A stretch of DNA of 40,667 bases from positions 28,708-69,374 of the forward strand of contig NZ_JASMRU010000008.1 in the NCBI RefSeq assembly GCF_030462585.1. Direction: 5' to 3'. Both the position numbers and the translations under genes were made by a program. This DNA comes from Pseudomonas sp. CAN1. GTDB taxonomy: Bacteria > Pseudomonadota > Gammaproteobacteria > Pseudomonadales > Pseudomonadaceae. This document shows positions 11,238 through 20,654 of this stretch, piece by piece. The notes under the pieces are model-generated. The model made no database searches and was not told the DNA's origin. It saw nothing but the letters and a program-made list of their open reading frames with translations. Each line of letters opens with the position of its first letter. The stretch's first letter is position 1.

Positions 11238-14087
11238 ATGGACAAGACCTACCAGCCCCACGCCATCGAATCCCACTGGTACCCCCTCTGGGAAAAAGAG
11301 AACTACTTCGCCCCGCAAGGTTCCGGCGAGCCGTACACCATCATGATCCCGCCGCCGAACGTCACCGGCAGCCTGCACATGGGCCACGGCTTCAACAACG
11401 CCATCATGGACGCGCTGATCCGCTACCGCCGCATGCAGGGCCGCAACACCCTGTGGCAGCCGGGCACCGACCACGCCGGCATCGCCACCCAGATGGTGGT
11501 GGAGCGCCAGCTGGCTGCGCAGGGCATCGCCCGTCACGACCTGGGCCGCGAGAAGTTCCTGGAGAAGGTCTGGGAATGGAAGGACCAGTCCGGCGGCACT
11601 ATCACCCGCCAGATTCGCCGCCTGGGTTCCTCCGTGGACTGGTCGCGCGAGCGCTTCACCATGGACGAAGGCCTGTCCAACGCCGTGAAGGAAGCCTTCG
11701 TGCGCCTGCACGAGGACGGCCTGATCTACCGTGGCAAGCGCCTGGTCAACTGGGACACCAAGTTCCACACCGCCATTTCCGACCTCGAAGTGGAGAACCA
11801 CGACGAGAAGGGCCACCTCTGGCACCTGCGCTACCCGCTGGCCGACGGCAACAAGACCGCCGACGGCAAGGACCACCTGGTCGTCGCCACCACCCGTCCG
11901 GAAACCGTGCTGGGTGACAGCGCCGTCGCCGTTCACCCGGAAGACGAGCGCTACGCCGCCCTGATCGGCACCTTCATCGACCTGCCGCTGGTGGGCCGCC
12001 GCATCCCGATCATCGCCGACGACTACGTCGACCGCGAGTTCGGCACCGGCTGCGTGAAGATCACCCCAGCCCACGACTTCAACGACTATGAAGTCGGCAA
12101 GCGCCACGACCTGCCGCTGATCAACATCTTCGACAAGGACGCCGCCGTCCTCGCCGTCGCCCAGGTGTTCAAGCTCGACGGCAGCGTCAACCCCGACCTC
12201 GACGCCAGCCTGCCCGCCGCCTACGCCGGTCTCGACCGCTTCGTCGCGCGCAAGCAGATCGTTGCCGACTTCGAAGCCGCCGGCCTGCTCGAGAAGATCG
12301 ACGACCACGCGCTGAAAGTGCCCAAGGGCGACCGCTCCGGCACCGTCATCGAGCCGTGGCTGACCGACCAGTGGTACGTCTCCACCAAGCCGCTGGCGGA
12401 ACCTGCCATCGCCGCCGTGGAAGACGGCAGCATCCAGTTCGTGCCCAAGCAGTACGAGAACATGTACTTCAGCTGGATGCGCGACATCCAGGACTGGTGC
12501 ATCAGCCGTCAGCTGTGGTGGGGCCACCGCATTCCGGCCTGGTACGACGACGCCGGCAACGTCTACGTCGGCCGCAACGAGGCCGAAGTGCGCGCCAAGC
12601 ACAACCTGGGCGACGCCAACCTGCGCCAGGACGAAGACGTCCTCGACACCTGGTTCAGCTCGGGCCTGTGGACCTTCTCCACCCTCGGCTGGCCGGAACA
12701 GACCGAATACCTGAAGACCTTCCACCCCACCGACGTGCTGGTGACCGGCTTCGACATCATCTTCTTCTGGGTTGCGCGCATGATCATGCTGACCATGCAC
12801 CTGATCAAGAATGGCGATGGCAGCGCGCAGATCCCGTTCAAGACCGTCTACGTCCACGGTCTGGTGCGCGACGGCCAGGGCCAGAAGATGTCCAAGTCCA
12901 AGGGCAACGTGCTCGACCCGCTGGACATCGTCGACGGCATCACCCTCGACGCGCTGCTGGAGAAACGCACCAGCGGCATGATGCAGCCCAAGCTCGCCGA
13001 GAAGATCGCCAAGCAGACCAAGGCCGAGTTCCCCGAAGGCATCGCCAGCTACGGCACCGACGCCCTGCGCTTCACCTTCTGCTCGCTGGCTTCCACCGGT
13101 CGTGACATCAAGTTCGACATGGGCCGCGTCGAGGGCTACCGCAACTTCTGCAACAAGCTGTGGAACGCCGCCAACTTCGTCATCGAGAACACCGATGGCA
13201 AGGACACCGGCGTCAATGGCGAGCCGGTCGAGCTGTCCTCGGTGGACCGCTGGATCATCTCCGCCCTGCAGCGCACCGAGATCGAAGTCGCCCGTCAGCT
13301 CGACGCCTTCCGCTTCGACCTGGCCACCCAGGCCCTCTACGAGTTCATCTGGGACGAGTACTGCGCCTGGTACCTCGAGCTGGTCAAGCCGGTGCTGTGG
13401 GACGAGAACGCGCCGATCGAACGCCAGCGCGGCACCCGTCGCACCCTGGCGCGCGTGCTGGAAACCGCACTGCGCCTGGCGCACCCGTTCATGCCGTTCA
13501 TCACCGAGGAAATCTGGCAGCGCATCAAGACCGCCGCTGGCAAGAGCGGTGACACCCTGATGCTGCAACCCTGGCCGATCGCCGACGAAGCGAAGATCGA
13601 CGCCGCCGCCGAAGGCGACATCGAGTGGGTCAAGGCCCTGATGCTGGGCATCCGCCAGATCCGTGGCGAGATGAACATCTCCATGGCCAAGCGCATCGAC
13701 CTGGTGCTGAACAACGCATCGCCCGAGGACCACCGCCGCCTGGCCGACAACGAGCCGCTGCTGATGAAGCTGGCCAAGCTCGAGACCATCCGCGTGCTGG
13801 ACGAAGGCAAAGAGCCACCGATGTCCGCCACTGCGCTGGTCGGCGACCTGCAGGTACTGGTACCGATGGCCGGGCTGATCGACAAGGCTGCCGAGATGGC
13901 GCGCCTGGACAAGGAAATCCAGCGCCTGGAAGGCGAAGTCAAACGCGTGGGCGGCAAGCTGTCCAACGAAGGCTTCGTCGCCAAGGCCCCGCCGGAAGTG
14001 ATCGAGAAGGAACGCGCCAAGCTGGCCGAGGCCGAACAGGCCGTGACCAATCTGGTCCAGCAGCGCGAGAAGATCGCCAGTCTGTAA
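11238..14087 (+). CDS. valS: Valyl-tRNA synthetase
   Basis: 949 residues, the normal bacterial length (E. coli 951). Class I synthetase that charges tRNA-Val in the cytoplasm. Seen in order: the [15 protein letters not shown] signature (HMGH at 47-50), the editing (CP1) domain with [19 protein letters not shown], the [17 protein letters not shown] segment, the KMSKSKGNV loop (KMSKS at 550-554), the anticodon-binding helical domain, and a C-terminal coiled coil ([20 protein letters not shown] ... LAEAEQAV). ATG at 11238 is the natural start. It is a single gene closed by a strong terminator, and its leader contains the repeat-rich interval. Confidence 0.98.
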   Translation: MDKTYQPHAIESHWYPLWEKENYFAPQGSGEPYTIMIPPPNVTGSLHMGHGFNNAIMDALIRYRRMQGRNTLWQPGTDHAGIATQMVVERQLAAQGIARHDLGREKFLEKVWEWKDQSGGTITRQIRRLGSSVDWSRERFTMDEGLSNAVKEAFVRLHEDGLIYRGKRLVNWDTKFHTAISDLEVENHDEKGHLWHLRYPLADGNKTADGKDHLVVATTRPETVLGDSAVAVHPEDERYAALIGTFIDLPLVGRRIPIIADDYVDREFGTGCVKITPAHDFNDYEVGKRHDLPLINIFDKDAAVLAVAQVFKLDGSVNPDLDASLPAAYAGLDRFVARKQIVADFEAAGLLEKIDDHALKVPKGDRSGTVIEPWLTDQWYVSTKPLAEPAIAAVEDGSIQFVPKQYENMYFSWMRDIQDWCISRQLWWGHRIPAWYDDAGNVYVGRNEAEVRAKHNLGDANLRQDEDVLDTWFSSGLWTFSTLGWPEQTEYLKTFHPTDVLVTGFDIIFFWVARMIMLTMHLIKNGDGSAQIPFKTVYVHGLVRDGQGQKMSKSKGNVLDPLDIVDGITLDALLEKRTSGMMQPKLAEKIAKQTKAEFPEGIASYGTDALRFTFCSLASTGRDIKFDMGRVEGYRNFCNKLWNAANFVIENTDGKDTGVNGEPVELSSVDRWIISALQRTEIEVARQLDAFRFDLATQALYEFIWDEYCAWYLELVKPVLWDENAPIERQRGTRRTLARVLETALRLAHPFMPFITEEIWQRIKTAAGKSGDTLMLQPWPIADEAKIDAAAEGDIEWVKALMLGIRQIRGEMNISMAKRIDLVLNNASPEDHRRLADNEPLLMKLAKLETIRVLDEGKEPPMSATALVGDLQVLVPMAGLIDKAAEMARLDKEIQRLEGEVKRVGGKLSNEGFVAKAPPEVIEKERAKLAEAEQAVTNLVQQREKIASL

Positions 14088-14093
14088 GCGTCA

Positions 14094-14128
14094 GCACAAG
14101 GCCCGCCAATGCGGGCCTTGTGCTTTTT
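14094..14128 (+). terminator. valS terminator
   Basis: Perfect 13-base stem (GCACAAGGCCCGC, loop CAAT, GCGGGCCTTGTGC) followed by TTTTT, six bases after the valS stop. Confidence 0.95.
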
Positions 14129-14171
14129 GCTTGTGCTACCTTCAGGCGTATTCCCTGATCCGGTAACCAAC

Positions 14172-14462
14172 ATGGACCGCCACCACACTCTGACCCTGCT
14201 GGAAAGCTGCAAGCCAGAACTGGCCAACCGCTTCGGTGTGGTCAGGCTGGCTCTGTTCGGCTCGACCGCTCGCGACAACGCAGGACCGGACAGCGATGTG
14301 GATATTCTGGTCAGCTTCGACGGCCCTGCGACCTCGGAGCGCTACTTCGGCGTGCAGTTCTACCTGGAAGACTTGCTGGGCAACAGGGTCGACCTGGTAA
14401 CCGAAAAGGCGCTGCGCCCGGAGCTACGCCCCTTCATCGAAGCGGAGGCGGTGAATGTCTGA
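14172..14462 (+). CDS. mntA: MntA-type nucleotidyltransferase antitoxin
   Basis: 96 residues from the ATG at 14172 (MDRHHTLTLLESCK). The frame is open further back, but those bases are the valS terminator tail. Minimal nucleotidyltransferase with the exact family pattern G-S-x10-D-x-D: Gly30-Ser31 and Asp42/Asp44 in LFGSTARDNAGPDSDVDIL. A further acidic residue lies in RVDLV. In characterised MntA/HepT pairs the antitoxin silences the HEPN RNase by adding AMP groups to a tyrosine. The gene overlaps the next by 8 bases. It sits immediately after the valS terminator, a common landing place for such cassettes. Confidence 0.92.
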   Translation: MDRHHTLTLLESCKPELANRFGVVRLALFGSTARDNAGPDSDVDILVSFDGPATSERYFGVQFYLEDLLGNRVDLVTEKALRPELRPFIEAEAVNV

Positions 14463-14817
14463 ACGTCCCGAGCGAGTCTGGTACTTCTATGTCGATGACA
14501 TGATTACCTGTGCGGAGAAGGTCCTCACCTACTGCCAGGGTCTGGACAAGCCGGCCTTCGTCGATAACCCGCTGGTGTATGACGCAACCTTGCGCAACCT
14601 GGAGATCATCGGCGAAGCGGCGACGCGCATTCCCGATGATGTCCGCCAGGCATTTGCACAAGTGCCGTGGCGGATGTTGGTCGCGACCCGCAACCGGCTC
14701 ATCCACGGCTACCTGGGCATCGACAACGACACCTTGTGGAGCATCGTCCGCGACGAGGTCCCGACGCTCCTCGCCCAGTTGCGAGAGCTACGCCAGCAAC
14801 AGCCTGGGCATCGATAG
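14455..14817 (+). CDS. hepT: HepT-like HEPN ribonuclease toxin
   Basis: 120 residues (MSERPERVWYFYVDDMI), DUF86/HepT family. The catalytic pattern R-x4-H-x-Y is intact: Arg79, His84 and Tyr86 in TRNRLIHGYLGID. In the characterised Shewanella pair this tyrosine is the one AMPylated by the partner. The fold is all-helical, with RNLEIIGEAATRIPDDVRQ and PWRMLVATRN as typical segments. Its ATG lies inside the last codons of mntA (ATGTCTGA), so translation is coupled. The role, either plasmid-type stabilisation or phage defence, is inference. Confidence 0.92.
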   Translation: MSERPERVWYFYVDDMITCAEKVLTYCQGLDKPAFVDNPLVYDATLRNLEIIGEAATRIPDDVRQAFAQVPWRMLVATRNRLIHGYLGIDNDTLWSIVRDEVPTLLAQLRELRQQQPGHR

Positions 14818-14945
14818 CGGGCTGCCGCCGAAGCATTCCTCAGCGGAATGACCTTGCGAAGAATGCTCGCTTGGATCACCGCGCCGCTTCGCCGAAGATC
14901 GGGACACAGCTGCGCCCTGCTCTCCAGCCAAGGAACCCCGAGCCC

Positions 14946-16601
14946 ATGTCCGATACTTCGGCCCGCAACGGCGGCCAGATCCTCGTCGATGCCCTGCTGC
15001 GCCACGCGGTGGATACCGTCTACTGCATCCCCGGCGAAAGCTACCTGCCGGTGCTCGATGCCCTGCACGACGCGTCCAGCATCCAGACCATCGTCACCCG
15101 CCACGAAGGCGCTGCCTCGAACATGGCCGACGCCTACGGCAAGCTCACCGGCCGCCCCGGCATCTGCTTCGTCACCCGTGGACCGGGCGCGACCCACGCC
15201 GCCAATGGCGTGCACACGGCGATGCAGGACTCGACGCCGATGATCCTCTTCATCGGTCAGGTGGAAAGCGCCTTCAAGGGCCGCGAAGCATTCCAGGAAG
15301 TGGACTACCGGCAGATGTTCGGCGGCCTGGCCAAGTGGGCCACCGAGATCGATGACATCCGCCGCCTCCCCGAGATCGTCGCCCGCGCCTTCCGCGAGGC
15401 GCAGTCCGGGCGGCCCGGCCCGGTGGTGATCGGCCTGCCGGAGGAAGTGCTGTTCGGCGCGGCGCAGGTGGCCGATGTGCAGCCGACACCCATCACCCGC
15501 CCGGCGCCCGACGTCGCAGCCATGGCCGAACTGCGCGAACGTCTGAGCAAGGCCCGGCGCCCGCTGCTGATCGTCGGCGGCACCGGCTGGACACCGGAGG
15601 CCTGCGAGCAGGTGCGTGCCTTTGCCCGCGCCAATCGCCTGCCGCTGGTGGCCTCGTTCCGCCGCCAGGACCTGATCGACAACCGCGACGAACAGTACGC
15701 CGGCCAACTCGGCTTCGGCGCCTCGCCCAAGCTCACTGCACGTGTGCAGGAGGCCGACCTGCTGCTGGTGCTGGGCTCGCGCCTGAGCGAAACGCCCAGC
15801 GCCGGCTACACCCTGATCCAGAGCCCGCGCCCGCAGCAGGAGATGATCCATGTCTACGCCGACGCCAGCGAACTGGGCCGCGTCTACCAGGCGGACCAGG
15901 GCATCCAGGCCGGCATGCCGGAGATCGCCGCCGCCCTCGCCGGCCTCGCGCCCATTGCCGACGCGCCCTGGGCCGAATGGACCGCCGCTGCCCGCGCCGA
16001 CTACCTCAACTACATCACCCCGCCGCAGAACGCAGAACCGCCGCAGGGCGTGGACCTCACCCAGGTCGTCCAGTACCTGAACGAGACGCTGCCGGATGAT
16101 GCCGTGATCAGCAACGGCGCCGGCAACTATGCCGTCTGGGTGTATCGCTTCTACCGCTATCGCTCGCCACGCAGCCAGCTCGCTCCCACCAATGGCGCCA
16201 TGGGCTACGGCTTCCCCGCCGCCATCGCCGCCAAGCTGCGCGATCCGCAGCGCAGCGTGGTGTGCTTCGCCGGCGACGGCTGCTTCATGATGTACCCGCA
16301 GGAGCTGGCCACCGCCGCGCAGTATGGCGCGGCGCTGACCGTCATCGTGGTCAACAACGGCATGCTCGGCACCATCCGCATGCACCAGGAGCGCGAATAC
16401 CCTGGCCGCATCAGCGCCACCGAGCTGCGCAACCCCGATTTCGTCGCCCTCGCCCAGGCCTTCGGTGCCCATGGCGAACGGGTCGAGCGCACTGAGGATT
16501 TCGCCGCCGCCTACGAGCGCGCCCAGGCCAGCGGCAAGCCCGCGCTGATCGAACTGCGCACCGATCCGCAGCAGATCACTCCAGTCGCTCGACTGCCATA
16601 A
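14946..16601 (+). CDS. Thiamine-diphosphate-dependent decarboxylase/acetolactate-synthase-like enzyme
   Basis: 551 residues from the ATG at 14946 (MSDTSARNGGQILVDALL). The in-frame extension to 14667 overlaps hepT and is not credible. Three domains: an N-terminal Pyr domain with the ThDP-activating Glu54 (VTRHEGAASNMADAYGK), a middle domain (about 190-340, LLIVGGTGW, LLLVLGSRLSE), and a C-terminal PP domain with the GDG...NN motif (GDGCFMMY at 443-450, VVNN at 468-471). The ThDP fold is certain; the substrate (2-keto acid decarboxylation versus acetolactate-type carboligation) is not. No small regulatory subunit gene is adjacent, so it is probably not a biosynthetic ilv enzyme. Confidence 0.88.
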   Translation: MSDTSARNGGQILVDALLRHAVDTVYCIPGESYLPVLDALHDASSIQTIVTRHEGAASNMADAYGKLTGRPGICFVTRGPGATHAANGVHTAMQDSTPMILFIGQVESAFKGREAFQEVDYRQMFGGLAKWATEIDDIRRLPEIVARAFREAQSGRPGPVVIGLPEEVLFGAAQVADVQPTPITRPAPDVAAMAELRERLSKARRPLLIVGGTGWTPEACEQVRAFARANRLPLVASFRRQDLIDNRDEQYAGQLGFGASPKLTARVQEADLLLVLGSRLSETPSAGYTLIQSPRPQQEMIHVYADASELGRVYQADQGIQAGMPEIAAALAGLAPIADAPWAEWTAAARADYLNYITPPQNAEPPQGVDLTQVVQYLNETLPDDAVISNGAGNYAVWVYRFYRYRSPRSQLAPTNGAMGYGFPAAIAAKLRDPQRSVVCFAGDGCFMMYPQELATAAQYGAALTVIVVNNGMLGTIRMHQEREYPGRISATELRNPDFVALAQAFGAHGERVERTEDFAAAYERAQASGKPALIELRTDPQQITPVARLP

Positions 16602-16712
16602 GGGCCTTTCGCTTCACCCGCAGCGCCGCAGGCTTCGCTAAGCTGCACCGGATCAAGGCATTGCGCCCGCGCCAGCGGGCACAATGGCGCCGGATATCCG
16701 CAAGGGAAGCGC

Positions 16713-18542
16713 ATGAGTCTGCAACTGATCTGGGTCCTCGCCCTGCTCGCCACCGCCGTCGGGCTGTTCGTCATCAACCGCCCGCGCATGGACGTGGTCG
16801 CCCTGCTGGTGATGGTCGCCCTGCCGCTGTCCGGCGTGCTCAGCGTGCAGGAGTCACTGGCCGGCTTCGCCGATCCCAACGTCATCCTGATCGCCGCGCT
16901 GTTCGTTATCGGCGAGGGGCTGGTGCGCACCGGTGTGGCCTACCGCATCGGCGAATGGCTGACCCGCCGCGCCGGCGCCAGCGAGACGCGCCTGCTGGTG
17001 CTGCTGATGCTCGCCGTGGCCGGGCTCGGCTCGGTGATGAGTTCCACCGGCGTGGTCGCCATCTTCATCCCGGTGGTGCTGAGCATCGCCGCGCGCCTGC
17101 ACGTATCGCCGCGCCGGCTGATGATGCCGCTGAGCTTCGCCGGGCTGATCAGCGGCATGCTCACCCTGGTCGCCACCGCGCCCAACGTGGTGGTGCACAG
17201 CGAGCTGGTGCGCGAGGGCTCGAAGGGTTTCGGCTTCTTCAGCTTCACGCCGTTCGGTCTGGTCGTACTGGTGTTCGGCGTCGGCTACATGCTGGTGGCG
17301 CGGCGCTGGCTGGGCGATGACACCGGCGACGACGGGCAGAGCGTCAAGCGCCGCACCCTCGGCGACCTGATTCGCGACTACCAGCTCGCCGGCCGCGAGC
17401 GCCGCCTGCGCATCCGCCCCGATTCGCAGCTGGTGGGCAGGAGCCTGGGCGACATCGAACTGCGCGCCCGCGCCGGCACCAACGTGGTGGCCATCGAGCG
17501 CATGGTGCACTTCCGCCTGAAGATCCTCAGCCCCAGCGCCAACATCGTGCTGCACGCCGGCGACGTGCTGCTGGTGGACATCTACGGCGAGCGCAACGAC
17601 CTGCTCGGCATGTACCACGAGTTCGGCCTGGAGCCACTGAGCCTGCAGGGCGACTACTTCACCGAGCGCGCCCATGAGGTGGGCATGGCCGAGGTAACCA
17701 TGCCGCCGGAATCCGTGCTGCTGGGCAAGAGCGTGCTGGACCTGGAGTTCCGCAGCCAGTTCGGCCTCAACGTGGTCGGCCTGCGACGCAACCGCGAGGC
17801 GCTGGTGGAAGGCCTACTGGACGCCAAGCTGAAGGTCGGCGACACCCTGCTGGTGATCGGCGGCTGGAAGGAAATCCGCCAGCTGCAGGCGCGCGCCCGC
17901 GACTTCCTGGTGCTCAGCCTGCCAGCCGAGGTGGACGAAGCCGCCCCCGCGGCCAGCCAGGCGCCCCACGCGCTGTTCAGCCTGGCGGTGATGGTGATCC
18001 TTATGGTCAGCGGGCTGGTGCCCAACGTCATGGCGGCGCTGATCGCCTGCCTGCTGATGGGCTCGTTCCGCTGCATCGACATGGACAGCGCCTACCGCGC
18101 CATCCACTGGCAGAGCCTGCTGCTGATCGTCGGCATGCTGCCCTTCGCCCTGGCGCTGCAGAAGACCGGCGGCATCACCCTGGCGGTGAATGGGCTGGTC
18201 GGCGCCCTAGGCGGCGCCGGGCCCTACGCCATCCTCGCCAGCCTGTTCGTGCTCACTGCGGTGATCGGCCTGTTCATCTCCAACACCGCCACCGCCGTGC
18301 TCATGGCGCCGGTGGCGATCGCCACGGCCAAGGCTCTGGGCGCCTCCCCGGAAGCCTTCGCGATGATCGTCGCACTGGCCGCTTCGGCCGCCTTCATGAC
18401 GCCGATTTCCTCGCCGGTGAACACCCTGGTGCTGGGCCCGGGGCGCTATCGCTTCGGCGATTTCGTCAAGGTTGGCGTACCCTTCACGATTCTGGTGATG
18501 ATCATCAGCGTTGTGCTGGTACCCTGGCTGCTGCCGCTGTAG
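16713..18542 (+). CDS. SLC13/DASS-type transporter with two RCK_C domains
   Basis: 609 residues, inner membrane. The N-terminal helices (1-190) include the family segment [21 protein letters not shown] cytoplasmic insert (about 215-400) has two TrkA-C/RCK_C-like units: first [20 protein letters not shown], then [20 protein letters not shown], each ending in GDVLLV/GDTLLV-like strands. The C-terminal helices (about 425-608) include [20 protein letters not shown] and [16 protein letters not shown], the second anion/cation-binding repeat. Proteins of this layout are annotated as sodium-coupled anion (sulfate or dicarboxylate) carriers; the true substrate cannot be read off. It starts 111 bases after the ThDP enzyme, possibly one transcript. 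Confidence 0.88.
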   Translation: MSLQLIWVLALLATAVGLFVINRPRMDVVALLVMVALPLSGVLSVQESLAGFADPNVILIAALFVIGEGLVRTGVAYRIGEWLTRRAGASETRLLVLLMLAVAGLGSVMSSTGVVAIFIPVVLSIAARLHVSPRRLMMPLSFAGLISGMLTLVATAPNVVVHSELVREGSKGFGFFSFTPFGLVVLVFGVGYMLVARRWLGDDTGDDGQSVKRRTLGDLIRDYQLAGRERRLRIRPDSQLVGRSLGDIELRARAGTNVVAIERMVHFRLKILSPSANIVLHAGDVLLVDIYGERNDLLGMYHEFGLEPLSLQGDYFTERAHEVGMAEVTMPPESVLLGKSVLDLEFRSQFGLNVVGLRRNREALVEGLLDAKLKVGDTLLVIGGWKEIRQLQARARDFLVLSLPAEVDEAAPAASQAPHALFSLAVMVILMVSGLVPNVMAALIACLLMGSFRCIDMDSAYRAIHWQSLLLIVGMLPFALALQKTGGITLAVNGLVGALGGAGPYAILASLFVLTAVIGLFISNTATAVLMAPVAIATAKALGASPEAFAMIVALAASAAFMTPISSPVNTLVLGPGRYRFGDFVKVGVPFTILVMIISVVLVPWLLPL

Positions 18543-18576
18543 CCGTCCATTTAAAGATCGCCAAGGATTCGTCTCG

Positions 18577-18873
18577 ATGGAAGTGAGCAAGACCAAAAGC
18601 AGTTTCTACCGCCGCCTCTACGTGGCCTGGCTGATCGACAGCGGCACCGCCACCAGCGTCCCGGCGCTGATGGAGGCCACCGGCATGCCCCGGCGCACCG
18701 CCCAGGACACCCTGGCCGCGCTGGCCGACCTGGACATCGACTGCGCCTTCGAACAGCACGACGGCGAGCGCAACAACGCCGGCCACTACCGCATCCGCGA
18801 CTGGGGCGCCATCGATCCACGCTGGATCGCCGCGCACCTGCCGCGGATCAAGGACATCCTGCAGTATCCCTGA
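18577..18873 (+). CDS. Small winged helix-turn-helix protein
   Basis: 98 residues from the ATG at 18577 (MEVSKTKSSFYRRLYVAWL). A helix-turn-helix is suggested by TSVPALMEATGMPRRTAQDT with the following LAALADLDIDCAFEQ. The C-terminal half (GHYRIRDWGAIDPRWIAAHL) has the beta-wing pattern. No sensor domain is present. I recall similar ~98-residue proteins across Pseudomonas; the target is unknown. It lies 34 bases after the transporter and 10 bases before the VTT gene, so all three may be co-transcribed. Confidence 0.8.
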   Translation: MEVSKTKSSFYRRLYVAWLIDSGTATSVPALMEATGMPRRTAQDTLAALADLDIDCAFEQHDGERNNAGHYRIRDWGAIDPRWIAAHLPRIKDILQYP

Positions 18874-18883
18874 GCCCGCCCGC

Positions 18884-19462
18884 ATGCTTGCCGTCCCCCC
18901 CGCCCTCTGGCGCTTGCGCCGACTGATCCTGCTGCTCGCCTTCGCCCTGGTGCTGGTCCTGCTCTACCGGGCCAGCGGGCTGCACGAGGAATTCAGCCTC
19001 GACTACCTGCGCAGCGAGCTGACCGACAACCGCCTGCGCGGCCTGCTGCTGTTCGTCGGCCTGTTCGCGCTGGGCAACCTGCTGCACATCCCCGGCCTGC
19101 TGTTCCTCGCCGCCGCGGTGCTGGCCATGGGCAAGCTCTGGGGCGGGCTGATCACCTATTGCGCGGCGGTGTTCTCCTGCGGCTTCACCTTCCTGATCAT
19201 CCGCGCCGTGGGCGGCAACGGCCTGCGCCTGCTGAACAACAAGGTCACCCGCGCGGTGTTCCGCCACCTCGACCAGCGCCCGGCGACCAGCGTGTTCCTG
19301 TTGCGCCACGCCTTCATCACCTCGCCGACGCTGAACTACAGCCTGGCGCTATCAGGCATCGGCTTCTGGCCCTACATGCTCGGCACCCTGCTCGGCCTGC
19401 CGATCCCGCTGCTGCTCTGCTGCCTGCTGTTCGACCGCCTGGGCAACGTGCTGCTCGGCTGA
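18884..19462 (+). CDS. VTT/TVP38-TMEM64 family membrane protein
   Basis: 192 residues, inner membrane. Helices lie at about 13-28 ([15 protein letters not shown]), 52-80 ([20 protein letters not shown]), 85-110, and at the C-terminus ([21 protein letters not shown]). The VTT signature is represented by [26 protein letters not shown] and later [19 protein letters not shown]. Members of this superfamily (DedA, TVP38) act in lipid scrambling or membrane homeostasis; the specific job here is not known. Ten bases separate it from the preceding winged-helix gene and 52 bases from rlmF. Confidence 0.82.
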   Translation: MLAVPPALWRLRRLILLLAFALVLVLLYRASGLHEEFSLDYLRSELTDNRLRGLLLFVGLFALGNLLHIPGLLFLAAAVLAMGKLWGGLITYCAAVFSCGFTFLIIRAVGGNGLRLLNNKVTRAVFRHLDQRPATSVFLLRHAFITSPTLNYSLALSGIGFWPYMLGTLLGLPIPLLLCCLLFDRLGNVLLG

Positions 19463-19514
19463 AGCGCGCATCTGTGGGAAAATCGCCCTCCGCTTCCCTG
19501 CCCCGCGCGCCCTC

Positions 19515-20516
19515 ATGTCGAAAGCACCCAGATCGCCCAAACGCCCCGCCGCCCCGGCCAAGCCTGCCCAGCCCCTGCGCGACCCCGCCACCAAGCGGCC
19601 GAACCTGCTGCATCCGCGCAACCGCCACCAGGGGCACTACGACTTCCCGGCGCTGATCGAGGGCTGCCCGGAGCTGGGCCGCTTCGTCATCACCAACCCC
19701 TATGGCAAGCCGAGCATCGACTTCGCCAGTCCCGAGGCCGTGCGCGTGTTCAACCGCGCGCTGCTGAAGGCACAATACGGCATCGGCCAGTGGGACATTC
19801 CTGCCGGCTTCCTCTGCCCGCCGATCCCTGGCCGCGCAGACTACGTGCACTACCTGGCCGACCTGCTCGCCGAGGAAAACGGCGGCAACGTGCCACGCGG
19901 TCCTGAAGTGCGCGTGCTGGACATCGGCGTCGGCGCCAACTGCATCTACCCGCTGATCGGCCACCGCGACTACGGCTGGCGCTTCCTCGGCTCGGACATC
20001 GAAGCGGCCGCCCTCGCATCAGCCCACGCCATCGTCAGCGGCAATCCGGGCCTTGCCGAGGCTATCGAGTTGCGCCAACAGCACGACCCCAAGCACATCT
20101 TCCGCGGCCTGCTCGGCGCCGATGAGCGCTTCGACGCGACCCTGTGCAACCCGCCCTTCCACTCCTCGCCGGAAGAGGCCAGCAGCGGCAGCCGGCGCAA
20201 ATGGAAGAACCTCGGCAAGCTCGACCCCTCGCGCCAGCTGCCCAAGCTGAACTTCGGCGGGCAGAGCAACGAGCTGTGGTGCGAAGGCGGCGAGATCGCC
20301 TTCCTGCGCAAGCTGGCAGCGGAAAGCGCCGAGGTCGGCCAGCAGGTGCGCTGGTTCAGCTCGCTGGTGTCCAAGGCCGGCAACCTCGACGACTTCCGTC
20401 GCGCGCTGAAGAAGGCCGGCGCCATTTCCATTCGCACTGTGGACATGGCCCAGGGGCAGAAACAGAGCCGCTTCGTGGCCTGGACCTTCCTCGAACCGGA
20501 ACATCGCCGCTACTGA
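19515..20516 (+). CDS. rlmF: 23S rRNA (adenine-1618-N6)-methyltransferase RlmF
   Basis: 333 residues. It methylates A1618 of 23S rRNA using S-adenosylmethionine. A Lys/Pro/Ala-rich tail (1-30) is followed by [18 protein letters not shown], the SAM-binding [16 protein letters not shown] (about 134-149), and the N6-adenine motif NPPF at 212-215 ([12 protein letters not shown]). A distinctive [18 protein letters not shown] segment follows, and the C-terminus ends [11 protein letters not shown]. All are typical of RlmF/YbiN. It is probably the last gene of its run; a repeat element follows 50 bases later. Confidence 0.95.
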   Translation: MSKAPRSPKRPAAPAKPAQPLRDPATKRPNLLHPRNRHQGHYDFPALIEGCPELGRFVITNPYGKPSIDFASPEAVRVFNRALLKAQYGIGQWDIPAGFLCPPIPGRADYVHYLADLLAEENGGNVPRGPEVRVLDIGVGANCIYPLIGHRDYGWRFLGSDIEAAALASAHAIVSGNPGLAEAIELRQQHDPKHIFRGLLGADERFDATLCNPPFHSSPEEASSGSRRKWKNLGKLDPSRQLPKLNFGGQSNELWCEGGEIAFLRKLAAESAEVGQQVRWFSSLVSKAGNLDDFRRALKKAGAISIRTVDMAQGQKQSRFVAWTFLEPEHRRY

Positions 20517-20566
20517 CTCATACCGCCAGCGCCCCACGTCCCCGAAGCAAAGCCCCCGAGCACAAC

Positions 20567-20654
20567 CGTAGGGCGCATAACGCGGCACGCGTTATCCGCC
20601 GTCAACCACCGCGTATGGACCAGCGGATAACCGCAAACGGTGATTCGCCCTACG
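20567..20654. repeat. Long imperfect inverted repeat (GTAGGGCG ... CGCCCTAC)
   Basis: Ends are CGTAGGGCG (20567-20575) and CGCCCTACG (20646-20654). Inside, ATAACGCG-GCA-CGCGTTATCC and CCAGCGGATAACCGC are related arms. The layout is that of a small palindromic extragenic element different from the GAGCG REP family. Its right end supplies the TAG stop codon of the minus-strand MFS gene. Confidence 0.8.

Noticed and set aside
10551-11346. Several small open frames in the repeat island
   Set aside because: They are translations of palindromes and tandem repeats, with no ribosome sites and no family resemblance.
11076-13733. 885-residue open frame on the minus strand
   Set aside because: Antisense shadow of valS; low-complexity Val/Gly/His-rich sequence with no motif.
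14667-14945. 93-residue N-terminal extension of the ThDP enzyme
   Set aside because: It would overlap hepT, and its Arg/Pro-rich sequence is unlike the family. The ATG at 14946 starts the conserved domain.
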